A stretch of DNA of 64,000 nucleotides from Daedaleopsis sinensis (GCA_033807695.1 CM066305.1:3906001-3970000), one strand, 5' to 3'. Shown: positions 21,543 to 36,407, counted from the stretch's first letter. Made by a program: numbers and translations. Notes: generated by a model from the sequence alone, not told the origin.

Positions 21543-23864
21543 TTCCCGCGGAGATGACTAGAAAGTTCCTGGAGCACGCATGTCAAAACTTTTGCACGAC
21601 GGACATGCGCGACCAAACCACCCGCAGAATGCGCAGGCGCTCTTGGCACTGAGAAAGGCTTAGTTATTTTGCGCGCGGCGGAGGCGAAGTCTGGTCAACG
21701 CGCTTGGCATCTGTGTGAGAGTAGTTGTCAACTCCTAAAAATATCACGAGCGGACGGTCAACATGTCTTGAGGTGTTATAACGGTGGTTGAACTCTATAA
21801 GACCAATGAATGGTGATTTGAACGCAGGGTCCTGGTCGAGATTCCAAGCAGCGTCGATTGGGCTATCGAGTCAGAGACTTGAATACCAATCTTCCGGCAG
21901 GTTAGTGGACTATTCGAACCCATACCAACGGATGGGAAAAAGACTTAGCACGGAGCTGTGGAGCGCAAGTACAGTACCGCTTGCCTGGCAGGTCGCGCGA
22001 CATCCATAGCCAAATGCGGTAACCCATGATCACCGGGTTGCGGGATCAGTTCCATTGTCAGTGCCACAATGTAGGTCCGACATAGCAAAGCATTCGCACA
22101 TGTTGAGCTTGACCTTGGGCTTGGCTCGCGATGTGTTGATCACGATTCCCGCTGCGCTCGAGTGGTGGGAGTGTCGTACCGCCGCCACGTCCGGGAGCCG
22201 AACCTTACAAGCACTTGCTTCTCACAGCTCCCCGGGTCACACCGTTGTCACGCAGGTTCGCTGAAGCGTATAGACTCGTAAGCTGAGAAACATGCTGAGA
22301 GCCAGCAAAGTAGTTGCGAAGAGATCTCACCTATACAGGAAGGAATTGAAGTCCACTTGAGAGCGCTAGAGACCGAAACTTTGTGTCCGAAGTCATCCAG
22401 TTTGTTTTGTCTCACAGATGGACACCTGTGAAGCATCAGATTCTCGTTGCGTGGCGTAGTCCGAATACTACTCACCCGCGTAGTAGGAGCATCATGCCTC
22501 CCTGGTACCGCGACCGAGGCTTTCCCGTCTCCCACGAGCACAAGGAACGACGGGGTGCTACTGCGCATTCCCAGGCGGCCCTTGAGTCTATTCTGAACGC
22601 CAGCGGTGGGTTGGGCGTCGTGTGAGGTATACGACAGCTTGGTGTTCATGCGAGCGATGAGTATAGCGCATTTGGAGCGCGAGTGAGGAGCACAGAGCGC
22701 GCGACGCGCGGGGATGACTCATCGCAGTCCGCAGCCGCAAATCGTGCGGTGAGGGGGCTTCAATGAGAGCGTGTCTTGGTGTGCGAACGCCGAACGCATC
22801 GCCACGGTATCTCAGCCCTTTTGCCGTTCCTGGACATGCTTTGGCACATTTCGGAACATGCCCGCCCGCACCTTCCATGGTCCCCAGGGCCAGGGAACAG
22901 GATTAGCTCTCCAAGGGTCCGGAGAAGCGAGAGCTTACGGCCTCGGCCCATGTGTTATGAAGACTGTATGAGAGGCTAAGCCGCTTGGCTGTGTCTTTGT
23001 GGTCGCGAGACTACCACCGTAGAACGACTTGGAGCGCTTGAGGAAAGTATACCACTCGCACGACCTCGAGCACGTATTGCTTCATGGACAACCGAATAGG
23101 GTCAAAGTGCCGACGAGCTCCAATGAAGGGATTCTGTTCTCTCACCTGGCGTTGAGTTGCTGCGCAGGGGCAGCTCGGCGATCGGGGTGAGCTTCATAAT
23201 CCCATCGGACCATGCGTAGAATTATGCTTGCATCATCTCTCGTCATTCACCTCGCAATGTCCTCAATTGTTTCCTCAATTGAACATGAATGTAGCGGCAG
23301 CTGCACCAATTTCGTTAGAGAGGGTGACCTCGAAAGTAGGTTAACAGAATGAGGTCATCTTTCTGGCATGCTTAAACTGACTCACCAAGGGACGCAGGTG
23401 AGCGCGCTTGAAGAATGCATATAGTATCCGTTGCAACTGCGCTGACGAACTGTTCAAGATTGCCAAGGCTTGTCGACGACAGAACAGCGCCGATATCCAC
23501 GAGGGTGGGCCAGGGGTGGGCGGTGTATCTTACCTAGTAGGTAGCGCACTCATCGATTCGGAATGCGTCAACATTGCAACATGCCAAGTCATTTGAGCTA
23601 ATCACGATACGACAGCCAGTGGGTATATCATGGTGATGCATGCATTGTGTGTGTGGGTGAGTGCGTACAGAGCAATGTCCGTGTGCTTCATAACCATATC
23701 GATCATGCGGTCTCTTGTGAGCGCGATCCAGAAGTCCAAAATACATCTGTATCTAAGTCAGTGACGGGGACTGCGACGATGTACGTCTGAGCCAGCCTCT
23801 CACCTACGCGTTGGTGCGTTTCGGCGAGTGCGATTATGCCATAACACGTCATCAGGTCCTCGTC
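21543..23864. other. Gene-poor interval, no gene seen
   Basis: About 2.3 kb without a supported gene. Frames of 60-133 codons exist on both strands (for example 22248-22649 minus) but have no recognisable domain, no consistent splice partners and no signal peptide. No terminal repeats or transposase motifs were noticed. Confidence 0.45.
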
Positions 23865-26473
23865 CTAGAGCTTAGGCGAGACCCGCGGAGACACCTGAGA
23901 GGATGCTCTTAGTCGGTTCCCCGCCAAATACACCCCCTCGCCTTTCTCAAGATCGATGTTCTCGAGAATGACACCGGCCGTGCTTGGAGAGCCTTGGCGT
24001 ATGCCCATATTGCTGGTCTCTGCGCCGATGAGCCCAGTGAGCCCGAGACCGACCATAGAGTCCGAGGTGTGCTTCCCGTGTACTTTCTCGTCGTCGGACT
24101 GCCGTGCGTTTCTCTTGCCGGCCCTCTCCCTATCGCGACCCCTCTCACCGTCTGGACGCGTAAAGCGACTACGACGGTCTCGCCGAGCACTGATGTGAGA
24201 GTAGGAGGCGAAGGTATTGATGATCATCCCCAAGTTGAACAAGCCGAACGCGAAGACAACAGAGATGGCGATTCGGACAGCGAGCGCTTGTCGGAAAGTT
24301 AGAGGAGCAAAGCCGTCCTGATCAGCGTCGGACCCCGTGCGCCAGACGAAGGAGAGAATCGAAATGCAGAAGGCAATCATCGACCAGGCCAACCAGATGG
24401 CAGGCGTCGCGAGGAGAACCCAGATGTTCCAGAAAAGTGCCGTACGAGTCTTGCGCGCTTCCTGCGAGAAGGTGAGTTGATGAACGACTATCGAAATATT
24501 GCGCGACGAACCTCTGCCCATCGAGACGCCCTGTCCATGCTCCGCATTGTACCAAAGTGCACGATGTAGACACAGCCGTAGGACAGGCTCCACAACGCAA
24601 AGACTAGTGAGAAAAGGGCAGCCCACCGCGTTACAGGGTCGTCAGCGGCCTCCTGTATCTGGAAGATCGTCAAGATGGTTCTGGAATATGAATGAGTAAT
24701 CGGTTACTAAGAGATGCGAATGTATCACTGACGTGCACAACAAAGCGGATACGAGATTGAAAGTCTTCCACTCTCGCATTAGAGTATCTACGAAACCCTC
24801 CCAGGAGATCTTGAACCGAGCCAACGCCGGTGACACCGTCGGCGGATTCCACTCCTCTGGGTATGGCAAGCCAAGCACAAGGCTCTTCTGACCGCCGTTT
24901 GGTGTAGCGAACCCAGTTGCTATTGCCGCGTCCACGGAAGGGTCATGCGCGAAATGACCACACGCGTCGATTAAGCGCTCTATCTCGGGTTTGCTAACTT
25001 CGGCATCCTCAAAGACGCGCGCCACCCTCTGCCAATACAAGGTAGGAAGACGCAACAAGAACCACAGGTAGCACTGCCGCGGTAGGGAGTATGTGAACAA
25101 GGATGTCGCATCATTTATGAAGGTACGCCATTTCTGACGCTTGCGGTGCTCATGGGCTCTGAAATCTGTTTCGTCATTCTTCCTGGGCCCGATAGGACAG
25201 AGCGCATAGAGCGTTCGGATGCGCTCCAGTCGCACTTGTAAAGGTGTCGGTTCGGTCGGTGGGCGGCTGGGGGAGGGCTCCCGTCGCAAGCCAAACCAAC
25301 GGATGTGAGAGCTGAAGGGGTTAACGGGAACGAACGGTTCGTCGCGAGTGTGGTTACGATGCAGATTCCAGCCTTGGAGTATTCGCAGCGGCGACGCCGC
25401 ACGCGATTGCGCCGGTGAGCGAGACGGCGGCGTTTGGAACGCGTCTCTGCCCGGCATTTGCGGCGATAGATTGGTGGTAGCATGCCTGTTGCTCGAGCTC
25501 CGAGTATGGCCTTGTCGAGAGGGAGGTGGGGACTGGCTGAGCGCCTGACCTCGTGCGGATGCTTCACGAGACCGGAGCGATGGTGACCCTACTGCGGAGT
25601 CACTGTGGTGTATGATACGACCAGTCACAGCTATGTGCGAGGAAACATTCGCTTGATCAGCAACCTGTTCTCCCGGAAAGAGGGAGAGAGAGTCATGCCA
25701 TCCTCCGCGAACCCGAGAGTACACGTCAAGAGTGACTGTATGCGCACTTCGCTACAACGACCATGTGCCGCGGTGACGTGCAACACGTTCGATTTCGCGC
25801 GCGTCATGTCATGAAGGAGAAACTGGGCACTTTGAGTCTACTTCTGCGAGTAAAGCCTGTATGGCCGCCCCTTGGAAGGAAATGGGCAGTCCTTGCTCTT
25901 ACGAGGTGCAAGAATACGACTTCGAGGGAATGGGAGGCGTCTTTTCGCCATGGGAGCGGAGGAATAGTGTGGAAGAGAATCTGCTCACCTTGCCTGATGT
26001 TCTGCAGCGTTGCGGGAAGAGACCGCTCGCTTTCGTGCCTCTGCCGTGGAGTACCGTCCCTCACCACAGAGTCCGACTCGCTTTGCCGACTCGGCCCAGG
26101 AAGGGTTTGGAGCCCTCGGAGGCTGCTAGAGGCCGAGTCTATGGATGTTAACGAGCCTGAGGCATCGACGCCGCGACGGTACGGGCGACTGAGCCGATCG
26201 AGCACCGCGGTCGACTGTGTAGGCAGCGCTGTGAGCTTGTCGGAGCTCGTCAGAGCTGACGACGAGGAGGCGGATTCTGGAGAGTAATGAGTGTCTGAAC
26301 GAATGAATATCGCGCATATACCCACCTCTGAGTCTTTGCTCTCCCTCCCCCTCTCCCTCTCCCTCTCCCTCTCCGTGCCCCTGCCCCTGCCCGACCTCGG
26401 GCGGGAAAGGAATCGAATTGGAACGTTTTGGTGGGATTGGGCGGTGATCTGCGGGGGTAGGAGTGCTAGACAT
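23865..26473 (-). CDS. Multi-pass membrane protein with disordered N-terminus (basidiomycete conserved type)
   Basis: Six or more exons. Start ATG at 26473 (MSSTPTPADHRPIPPKRSNS). The first exon holds a Gly-Glu repeat (26340-26392 as a CT-rich tract), then splices at LRG|ESASSSSALTSSDK. A 350-nt intron joins LQNIRQ to GSPSLRSREASARG. The middle is Ser/Pro-rich. The conserved part begins near QVRLERIRTLYALCPIGPRK and continues YSLPRQCYLWFLLRLPTLYWQR, SWEGFVDTLMREWKTFNLVS, a Val/Ala/Leu span with TIFQIQEAADDPVTRWAA, LVFALWSLSYGCVYIVHFGTM, EARKTRTALFWNIWVLLATP, AIWLAWSMIAFCISILSFVW, and one last span IAISVVFAFGLFNLGMIINT. That is about five transmembrane helices. The cytosolic tail is Arg-rich then Ser-rich, stop at 23865. 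I know the pattern as a recurring hypothetical membrane protein in Agaricomycetes; function unknown. Confidence 0.8.
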
Positions 26474-26515
26474 TGCCGAAGATGCTCTCTCTGATGTCGT
26501 GAATCGTTAGCGCTG

Positions 26516-26575
26516 TGGTCGTGGGTCGTGGGTCGTCGTCGTCTCGTCGTCGTCGTCGTCGTGGTCGTCGTCGAA
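26516..26575. repeat. CGT/GTC trinucleotide-rich microsatellite
   Basis: A tract rich in CGT/GTC triplets in the 5' flank of the membrane-protein gene, within about 100 bp of its ATG. It may be in the 5' leader. Such tracts are prone to length change. Confidence 0.7.
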
Positions 26576-27242
26576 AGACGAAGTGTGAGGAAGGAAACGA
26601 ACGGTCCAAGAAGACCTTTTTGAGCAACATCGACGATGTTGAATCAAACGTCAAGATACCCACGCGCACTCGTTTTGGAAGGAGACGCGTCGGTAGCTAT
26701 GGGCGCTCATAATCCCCGGTATGACGTCATAATCTACAAGGAAAGCTCGAAGTATACCCGGGGAAGTTGTGGTTCCTAAATGCAGAATCGTATTCCGAAC
26801 TCAGGCCTGCAGTGCAGTACATGGTTATGTGTTTATAACCGCAGAACGTGGCCGTACCCGTGTGTAGCCTAACATATGATATCTCAAGGAAAGACAACCA
26901 TTAACTTGTATTCGCTGAGCTACTGAGCCCGGGCAAAGGTTCGGCCGTGCGCGTTGAAATCGATAACCGACAGGACGTGGGCGATTTGTATATGGCCGAT
27001 GCTTGTGAAGCTTTGACTCCACGAGTGCTTTGTGAAGAGCAGGAGTGTCTGATCAATAGAGATTTCAAAACATGCAACAATGTACGAAACAAGATACCAA
27101 TAGATGAGCAACAGCATAGACCGCACATAAACAGATTTCAAGATATCAAAGCTTCAAGACAAGACAGCAGCGAACTTCAAGCCGGCCGCGAACGCACAAT
27201 CCGCATCCGCATCCGCAGAGGGGCCAGGATCGACACAGGGGC
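26576..27242. other. Intergenic, promoter side of the membrane-protein gene
   Basis: About 670 bp, moderately AT-rich, with no supported coding sequence. It lies between the 5' end of one minus-strand gene and the 3' end of the next. Confidence 0.45.
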
Positions 27243-30200
27243 CTACGCTGACACCATACGTTTCCGCGCTCCCTGGACGTCCCGCACCTTCTCCGCCAGC
27301 CGTAGACGGAAATGCTCAGGCGTCATCGCGACAACCTTCTCGCACGCCGCGGGGTGCTGCCGCTCGTAGTGGGCCGTCGCCTCCTCCCACGGGCCCGCGG
27401 CGTCGAGCTTCGTCTCCGGGGTGTTGTACTTCTTGTGCCGGGCGCTATCACCAAAAGCGGATGATCAGCAAGCGTCGACAGCAAGAGAACGCAGACAAGG
27501 GTCGTAACGTACTTGCAGGCACTGCAAACCAGCTTTCCCCCGCATTCCGACAGGTCGTATAGAAGCGGGATGTGCACTTTGTGCAGCTTCCGTGGCGCAC
27601 CCGTGAGTCCGGACGTGGTCGAAAGCGTGGCGGGCAAAGACGACTTCCTCGCGGCAAGAAGAGAAGGCGCCGCAGCTGACGGTGGCGCAGAGTACGATTG
27701 ACTCGTGGACGACGTCGCCACAGCCAAGGCTGGCCGCTCTGGCAGTTGAGGGTTCGGTCGCGGAAGTTGTGGCTGTGCCCGTGGTGGCGTATGTGGCTGC
27801 GGCTGGGACTGCAACGGAGACGGAGGAGCGGCGGTAATCTTCTCACGAGGGGTTTCGCAAACGACTGGAGTATCCTCTAGCAGAGCCGCCTCAAGCTTGT
27901 TGACCATAGCATCCAACTGGACGCCATCGAAGTCATCGATTTCGCCCGGCTCGACGATCGTCGACGTAGTTTGAGAAAGCTCGCCAGGTTCGAGGGTGCG
28001 TGCGTTGGGAATGGAGTCAGGAACGGCCACATGTTGTTCCGATGCAGCCGGCGGTTTAGGGGCCATTACCTCAGGAGTAGTCGGGGGTGATGCATCCGCA
28101 TCCGACGTGCGCTGCCTTTTGGTTGGACGCTCCTGAGTAACAGGCTCTGTTGCTGTCGAGACAGACCCCGAGGCGGGGGTCGCAATACTGTTGCCAGACC
28201 GTGTTTGCTGCTCCGCCTTGGGGGCGCCCGCTCGTGTGAACGGGGGAAATCTGTACGTGAGCTGCATCGGAGACTCGGACAGGACATCGTCGGAGTCGAG
28301 CTGCGTGAGGTCGATAATCTCGATCTCGCCTGAGACATCGACATTTCCAAGCTCAGGAATGGCAAACGACATTCTTGCGTCCACAAAGCTAGGCTCTTCG
28401 GTCTTCGTCTTCGTCGATGGTCCGACCGACGCAGACGACGAGCAAGGGGGATTGAACATCGGGTTCTGGAGCCCTGCGAATGCGGCCGGAAATACGGGTG
28501 TCGGCGTTGGCGTCGGGTTGGATGCGGGAGGTAATAATTTGTGATGCGCGACAGGGGATGCAGGCGTCAAGGGGGCGGCGTATGTCATAGTCGAGGGCGA
28601 AGTCCTTGAACCCTGGGCCATTGGAGACTGCGATACTGATTCGTCAAACGACGTTATACATTGCAGATTGGTTGATCACCCACCTGCTCCGGTTTGACAT
28701 CGCCCTCTCGCTGCTTGCGTTTTCGTGCTCCGTGCGTCTGTGCGAGTTCTGAAAGATGCTAGTAAGTGTCAGCTCCTTGAGGTATGCAAACAATGCTTAC
28801 CCAAAGCGCATTCCGCATCAAGATCCGAAGGAGAATTTGACGGCTTCACCTGCTGGCTTTCCTCCTTGACGGCGACCGAAGATTTGGGTACCTCTTCCTT
28901 CACCTCGTGTTTCATTACAATGTCACGAAGGTCTGCGAATGAAGTAAGAGGTGTCGGCAGCCCGCCTGAACTAGTCCCGCACTTCCAGACCATTTCCTTT
29001 TCTCTCAGTGCCGCGTTCGCCTCCTTCAACACAGCAATCTCCTGCAACGCCGCGGCGTGCTCGCTCTTGAGCCTCAAGTGTTCGAATACGAGCGTCGGCA
29101 CGTTGGCCGCCATCTTCTGCATTTCGTGAAGTGCCTTCTCCTGCTGCTGTTTAAACGTCTCGCCTTGGCGAATGGCCGTGTCACGCTCGACGATGAGCCG
29201 AGCGCAATCTTCCTGGATCTTGGCGCATTGCCGCTCGTACACAGCGCATTTGGCATGCGCTTCGCGAATTTGGTGCTCGGCTTTGAGCAAAAACCCGTGC
29301 ACGCGTGCGTACTCGGATGTGAACGAGATGTGCGCGCTGGTGAGCGCTTGGCACATCGCCTGACGCATCGGCTCGAGCACCGTGCGTGCGGCATTGTTGG
29401 AGGTCTGCGTTATATGCGCGTGCACCTGCTGCGATACCGGGTACATCGTGTTTGATCCGCCCGTAGAGGATGCGGAGTTAGGAGGTGCGGTCGGAGGGGG
29501 CGTGGGGATGCGGTGAGCCTGCGTAGATGTGGAGGGGGCCGGTAGAAGATGTTGTGGGTGGTGGGACGAGGAGGGGTTAGATGCAGGAGGCGCACTGGAC
29601 GGCGCATTATATGCGCGGCAATTGTTGGTGGCCTGCGGCTGGGCGGAAGCTTGTGGCTCCTGAGGCCACACAGGGTTCGGGAAGCCGGTTTGAGAAGTTT
29701 GTCTGTGAGAGGATGACGGATAGGGGGCTGTCGTGCCAGGGGTCGTGGCCGGCCGGCCGGCTATATTTTGAGGAGGCGCGGCATGAGCTACGTGCTGAGG
29801 GGCGGGCACCCGAGAGGCCGTGAGTGAGTCTCGTCGCGCGGAAGCTTGTGGCTGGTTGACGTATTGAGGGGTCGGACCAGGATATTGAACCATTTGACCC
29901 GTCACAGATTGGCCCGGAGGTACAGGAGGTTGGGGAAGGCCGCTCTGTGACAGAAGAAGTTAGCACCTCCCGGGCAGAGAACAGAAAACAGATATATCAG
30001 AGATGACTACGCTATGAAAATAGCTCAGGTAATACGCAGCAGAAATGCAGTCGAAAGCCCCGGGCCACGGGTGTCGATCATAGAGGTGCAACTATCTCTG
30101 TGCGTAGAGAATAGCATATACTATTAGCATATCCCTGCATACCGCGTATGCGAAAGTCCGACGATCTAGCCGCAAATCAAGCTAGTACGAGTCATTTCCA

Positions 30201-31066
30201 TTTCACGCAGTACTGGCCCTAACACCTGGGTCGATCCATGAGCTCCAGCTGGAGGGATGGAGGCGCTCCCAACTTTACTGCATTCTAATCGGGCGCGCGG
30301 ATAATAAAACGGCTCCGACGAGAAAATGATCAGGAGCATGATCAAGAGAAGGAGTAAGAGAAGTTCCGGGAGGCCAAATTTTTGGTGTGCACCTCCAACG
30401 TTACTCAAAATCACGCTGAGCGCCCGATTCTCGGACCGAAACGAAAGTGTCTGTGGACGACACATCTCCAATCGCCCATGATCATCTGCTCTGAGCCCCG
30501 TACTTCCCCAGAGAGACGGACGAGTTCGACAGTATCAAAAGGCGCGGGAGACGAGGCCATATACTGCATGGTGCGCGCGTCTTTGCCTTCTACTTCTGCG
30601 AACGGTGCCGGGAAGAGTCAAAGGTCCGTGCATCTCGATCGTCGAACGCTTCTGAGCCGAGAATGCGCTGACTTCCCGACATCGTTGCAGACAAATTCGC
30701 TTCGCGGCGGGACATAACACTGACGAAGACGTTAGACGCACCGCTTTCCTCGCGACAGGCGCACTGGTTGCTGGTGGTGCGTAGGAGTAGCTGTGGGGGG
30801 GTAGACTTGAAGTTGAAGTTATATGTTGCGGGAGAGGGTAAGGCTACGAAAATAGAAAACCTTTGTCAAGGGTGTACGGAGGTGTACGGGCGGATCCGCG
30901 GACGTTTGAGACTCACCTGAAACCCTCCCACCTGGCTTACGTTATGTGCATCGTACCCCGCAGAGCGCTGCTGCATGGGAGCATTGGGAATGGATAAAGC
31001 AATGGAAGCTTGGGCGTTGCGAATATCCTGGGGTGCAATATGCTGCTGAGGGCGAACGGGGTTCAT
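27243..31066 (-). CDS. Nuclear-type coiled-coil protein with SIM-like motif and C-terminal C3H2C zinc module
   Basis: Exon 1 starts at the ATG at 31066 (MNPVRPQQHIAPQDIRNAQA) and ends VSQVGGFQ. A long intron of about 970 nt has a good branch point (GTGCTAAC) before the acceptor at 29947, and leads in phase 0 to SGLPQPPVPPGQSVTGQMVQ. The second exon is Pro/Ser/Gln-rich, then forms a long coiled coil (SAHISFTSEYARVHGF to EIAVLKEANAALREKE). Short exons add ELAQTHGARKRKQREGD, a likely nuclear signal. The next exon carries EIEIIDLTQLDSDD, a classic SUMO-interaction pattern, and TKRQR. The C-terminus holds CGGKLVCSACNARHKKYNTP and WEEATAHYERQHPAACEKV, that is C-x5-C-x2-C plus later H-x5-H-x3-C, a probable zinc module with BED-like spacing. 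Stop at 27243. The long first intron is the weakest part of the model. No known family is recognised; chromatin or transcription work is inferred. Confidence 0.7.
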
Positions 31067-33041
31067 CAGGCTGCCGAAGGCTTGCTCGACGGGACTCGGA
31101 GGACGGATAGGCTGTCGAAAAGAGGTCCTGGGCTAGATTGCAGAAGAGGCGGGGGAGGAGCCCATGGGAGGATGTCAAGGAGATTTAGAAAGTCATTTAA
31201 TATTCGGCCGCGCGAGGCGAAGCTATATAGTGGGTCTGGTAGGACTTTGACGGAAAAAGAAGCAACGTCAACGCGGGCCGGCAATCTCATGCGCGGCTAT
31301 TAGTCCTGGCTACTTATACCGGTTCAATTTGGGTTTAAATAAAGGTTATAATGCCATCGATTATGCTATGATTATCCTGTTTCAACTCAATTTGAATTCA
31401 CGATCTTTATCGACTACTCCCACCTTCATCTTGCATTCATCTTACTCCTTGTATTATCTTTGCATAGGCTCCGAGTGGCACATCTCCCATCCCCCATGGC
31501 CAACGAACAGTGCTACATATCTGCGTGCATTGTCTCATGATTTATCTCCACCACCGGCTTCAAGTTTAGTGACTTCTAGGAGGCTGAGCCGACCGCCCAC
31601 CTGCCAGATGGGTACGTCACAGATGGCATGCCGGTGCGTCGACACTCTCATGAGCTCGCACAATCCTTCAAAGCTTCAATCCTTGGAGAACTCCTACCAT
31701 TTTCAGCCCAGAGTGCTCCGACGCTAGTCGACTCACGACCGTGAACGTATGTACGTACAAGTCTGTACCTGCTGTCGACCACGGTCAACCACTGTACCAA
31801 GATAGGATAACCCGATGCTACCTTGGATATATCGTGCCGTTTTCCCGCTCAATACGACACAACGCGCACCCCGTGGCGAGTTGACACTCGTATTAGCGGG
31901 AACGTGTGTCGACAATACTCGGTGAGTCCATATGATACGTGCTCCATCAAAATTTAGAGGACTTTGTTATCCACGAGGCTGATACACGAGGGTACGTGCT
32001 GGTACATCTCTCTATCCACCATCTAAACGTTGATACGGGCATGCTCAATGGGTTCTCGGCCGATGACTCACTCGTGGTCTAGATGTTATGTCGATGTGAG
32101 AACGATGAACCCTTGAACTGTACCCTTCCTTTGGTCTCAGTCGACAGATCGCAGTCCGCCGACCCGCCGCCGACTGCCTTCTGTGGTTTGAATAGGTAGG
32201 TTTAGTTCCCAAAACTGAACTACTTATACCATCCCATTTTCCGAGAACCTGCACAAAGATTACTTATTCTGGGCAGTTCAAGTAGGCACAAAGGCCCTAT
32301 CAATCCGCATGACAGTACGTATTACGCTAGATATATAAGCTTCAAGCGTCCAGTACTTCGAGCACCATTCTTTTGCAGGTTGCCTTCCGTCCAAGCTCCG
32401 GACAGATGTCAGAAGACAGACGTTCCTGTACTGCGCACGTAGTCTTGGCGATTTTTAGGCGGCGGAATGCTCGAACTGAAATACACGTACCCAGCAGTAT
32501 GGCCATGCTCCCGCTTCTTCAAGTCCGAGTTCCACTTCTCCTAAAGGTTCGCTCTTCGTTCACACTAGGTGTACTTATTCTATCCTGTGCATGATCATCA
32601 CCTCCACCCTAGGGAATGAGTCTTGCTACTATGTGCGACTTGGTGAACGTCCTGAAGTACTCACTGTTACAACCTGCAGACATGACATTTATTTCCTATT
32701 CTCATGCATGTAAATATTCTGAATGAGGGGGTGTTCTGATTCGTGAATCCTCGATAGAAAGGAGGCAGCACGGGCACCTTCAAGTTCGTACAGCTGCATG
32801 TACTGTATTTGTCGTACTAGTAAGTGCCAAGGGATGCTGAGAGCACTGGCAGCAGTGCATTCTTATGATTCTAGTCACCATGGTCCATCGTAGTCACCGC
32901 GGGGTGTGGAACAAGTGTCTAACCGACTCTCACGCTCGGAGTTGCGGCGGCTTTAACCGTTAAACGTAAACCCTCCTCTAATCGGCGAGTACAGGCGGCT
33001 AAACCTACCCAGGGCCTCAGCCTCCAACCCGCCACACACTG
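31067..33041. other. Gene-poor, AT-richer interval
   Basis: About 2 kb with the promoter of the coiled-coil gene at the left. A plus-strand frame of 132 codons (31329-31727) has no recognisable domain and unlikely composition. Nothing else could be supported. Confidence 0.45.
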
Positions 33042-34488
33042 ATGCCCTCACTGCTATCCGCTATATCTAGACGTCTTTTCTTTTTTACGATCAGAAGAAG
33101 GAAGACAGACAATTTGTTAGTTCAGGATGATTCTGAGCTACTGTCCGATGGAGGCTTTCGGAATGCTGGACGGAATCCCCGGGCTGCATTGTCGACTTCT
33201 GCTCTCAGCAGTGGTACGTCTGTACCTATGTTCTACCCATACTCGCGCTAACATTATAAGCATATCTAGTCGTAGATCTTTTACTACCCATAGAACTATG
33301 GCGATTGATCTTCGAGTTCGTCGACGACCAGTGCGCCTCCGCTCGAATCCTCCTTCTCCACCCAGCACTCTATTCGGAAGCAGAGGACATCCTCTACCGA
33401 TCAATCACCCTCGCCTCTGATCGCTCCGTAACTTCGCTCTCAGAGTCCATTACCTCCTACCCGCGACGCGGCCTCCTCGTCCACGCTCTCCACGTACACA
33501 CCCCGCTCATCGAGAGCAACACTGCATTGTGCCTCGCGTCCCTCCTGCGCTTCCTGAACGAGCTGCGTGAGCTCACGCTCGACGCCGAACGCCTGTGGCG
33601 TCCGCAGCCCGCATGGGACTTCGGGAACTGCTACGACGTACTCGCCGTGCGCTTTCCACATCTCCGCCGCCTCGCTACCGCAGGCCCGCCTCTGCCCGAG
33701 ATCGCCGCCAACCTGCTGCGGAACCACAGGTCGACGATTCAGGAGCTCGACGTGAGGAACGCGCAGATCCCGAGCTCGGCGAACTTCGTTGCGTGCAACT
33801 ACCGGATGGTATTCCCGGCGCTGAAGGTGTTGGAGTGCGCGCCGAGCTTCGTTCTGATACAAAAGCAGATCCCGGAGCAGCTCACGCATCTCCACCTGGT
33901 ACGGGCGAGCGTGGTGGATCTGATGCACATTTCGGTTCAGCTAGGTCCACGCCTCCGACTCGTGAGCTTGCGGCTCAGTGGGGGTGCCGTTAACGGCATG
34001 CAGTGGTCTGTAAGGGACGTGGTCGAGAGGTTTCCCAGTCTCAAGCTTATCCAAGTGAGCATCCTGCTCGTGAGACTAAGTTCTTTTTAATTATGGTCGA
34101 TATTAATGTTACTGACCTGTGCATTTGTGTCCGACAGGGGAACACGGCGTGCATCAACGAACATCCCATTCACTGGGAGCAGACATGCTCTGACTCGGAA
34201 ATCACGGTCACCAAGGCCTCTCCTCCACATCTCACTGTGCTATGGACAACAGAGCAGCAATGGACCGAGCGAGCGTCTATCATCGGTCCGGCGGCGTGGA
34301 ACCAGTTCATTGGCACAATTGCGTCTAGGGTTGTCGTGGAGTGGGGCTCTTACCTCAAGCGGATCGTCTACCGTTGGGGCGGCAGCGGACCCTTCACAGC
34401 AGTGTATCTGAGCGACGACAGGCAAGATGTGTTACATACGATAGAGAAGGATATTAGGGAGGATTACTGGAGGACGATCCCTGATTAG
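33042..34488 (+). CDS. F-box/LRR-like protein
   Basis: Three exons. The first starts at the ATG at 33042 (MPSLLSAISRRLFFFTIRRR) and splices at SALSS|VVDLL. The F-box-like core is LLLPIELWRLIFEFVDD, followed by the helix ILLLHPALYSEAEDILYRSI. The second exon (33270-34053) continues with leucine-rich stretches (LASLLRFLNELRELTLDAER, HLRRLATAGPPLPEIAANLL, TIQELDVRNAQIP). The third (from 34138) runs GNTACINEHPIHWEQ to the stop at 34488. F-box proteins recruit substrates to SCF ubiquitin ligases through Skp1; the family is greatly expanded in Agaricomycetes and the targets are unknown. The gene is convergent with the xylanase gene, 203 bp apart. Confidence 0.75.
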
Positions 34489-34691
34489 GTGTCGGACGTA
34501 CAATTACTGTGATATGTGCATTCTGTGCTCGATGTCCCGGCCAGTATCTTGATGGTGCACACGAAGGGCCTGTTTGGATATATGAAGTGGATTTCCTTGG
34601 ACCCATATTTTCGTAAAATACAACAAGGGTACAACGAGTAGAAAGCGGTCGCTGCGGGCAGCTGGTGGGAGGACCCAGCGTCCCTCGAACC

Positions 34692-36326
<1,635 letters not shown>

Positions 36327-36400
36327 TTTGTCGGGCTTGAGAGACCGCTTTGTAAGTGTCGAGAGAGCACTACGAGGAGTGTGAGTTCGAGATCGCTTGT

Positions 36401-36407
36401 ACTTATA
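36401..36407 (-). promoter_or_regulatory. TATA box (TATAAGT) of the GH10 xylanase gene
   Basis: TATAAGT on the minus strand lies 75 bp upstream of the xylanase ATG, a usual distance for secreted hydrolase genes. Confidence 0.6.

Noticed and set aside
22248..22649. 133-codon minus-strand frame in a gene-poor interval
   Set aside because: No domain, no splice context, and overlapping frames on the other strand are of similar quality.
31329..31727. 132-codon plus-strand frame
   Set aside because: AT-rich, Ser/Thr/Leu composition typical of non-coding DNA; no motif. It was also checked for a CaaX pheromone end and has none.
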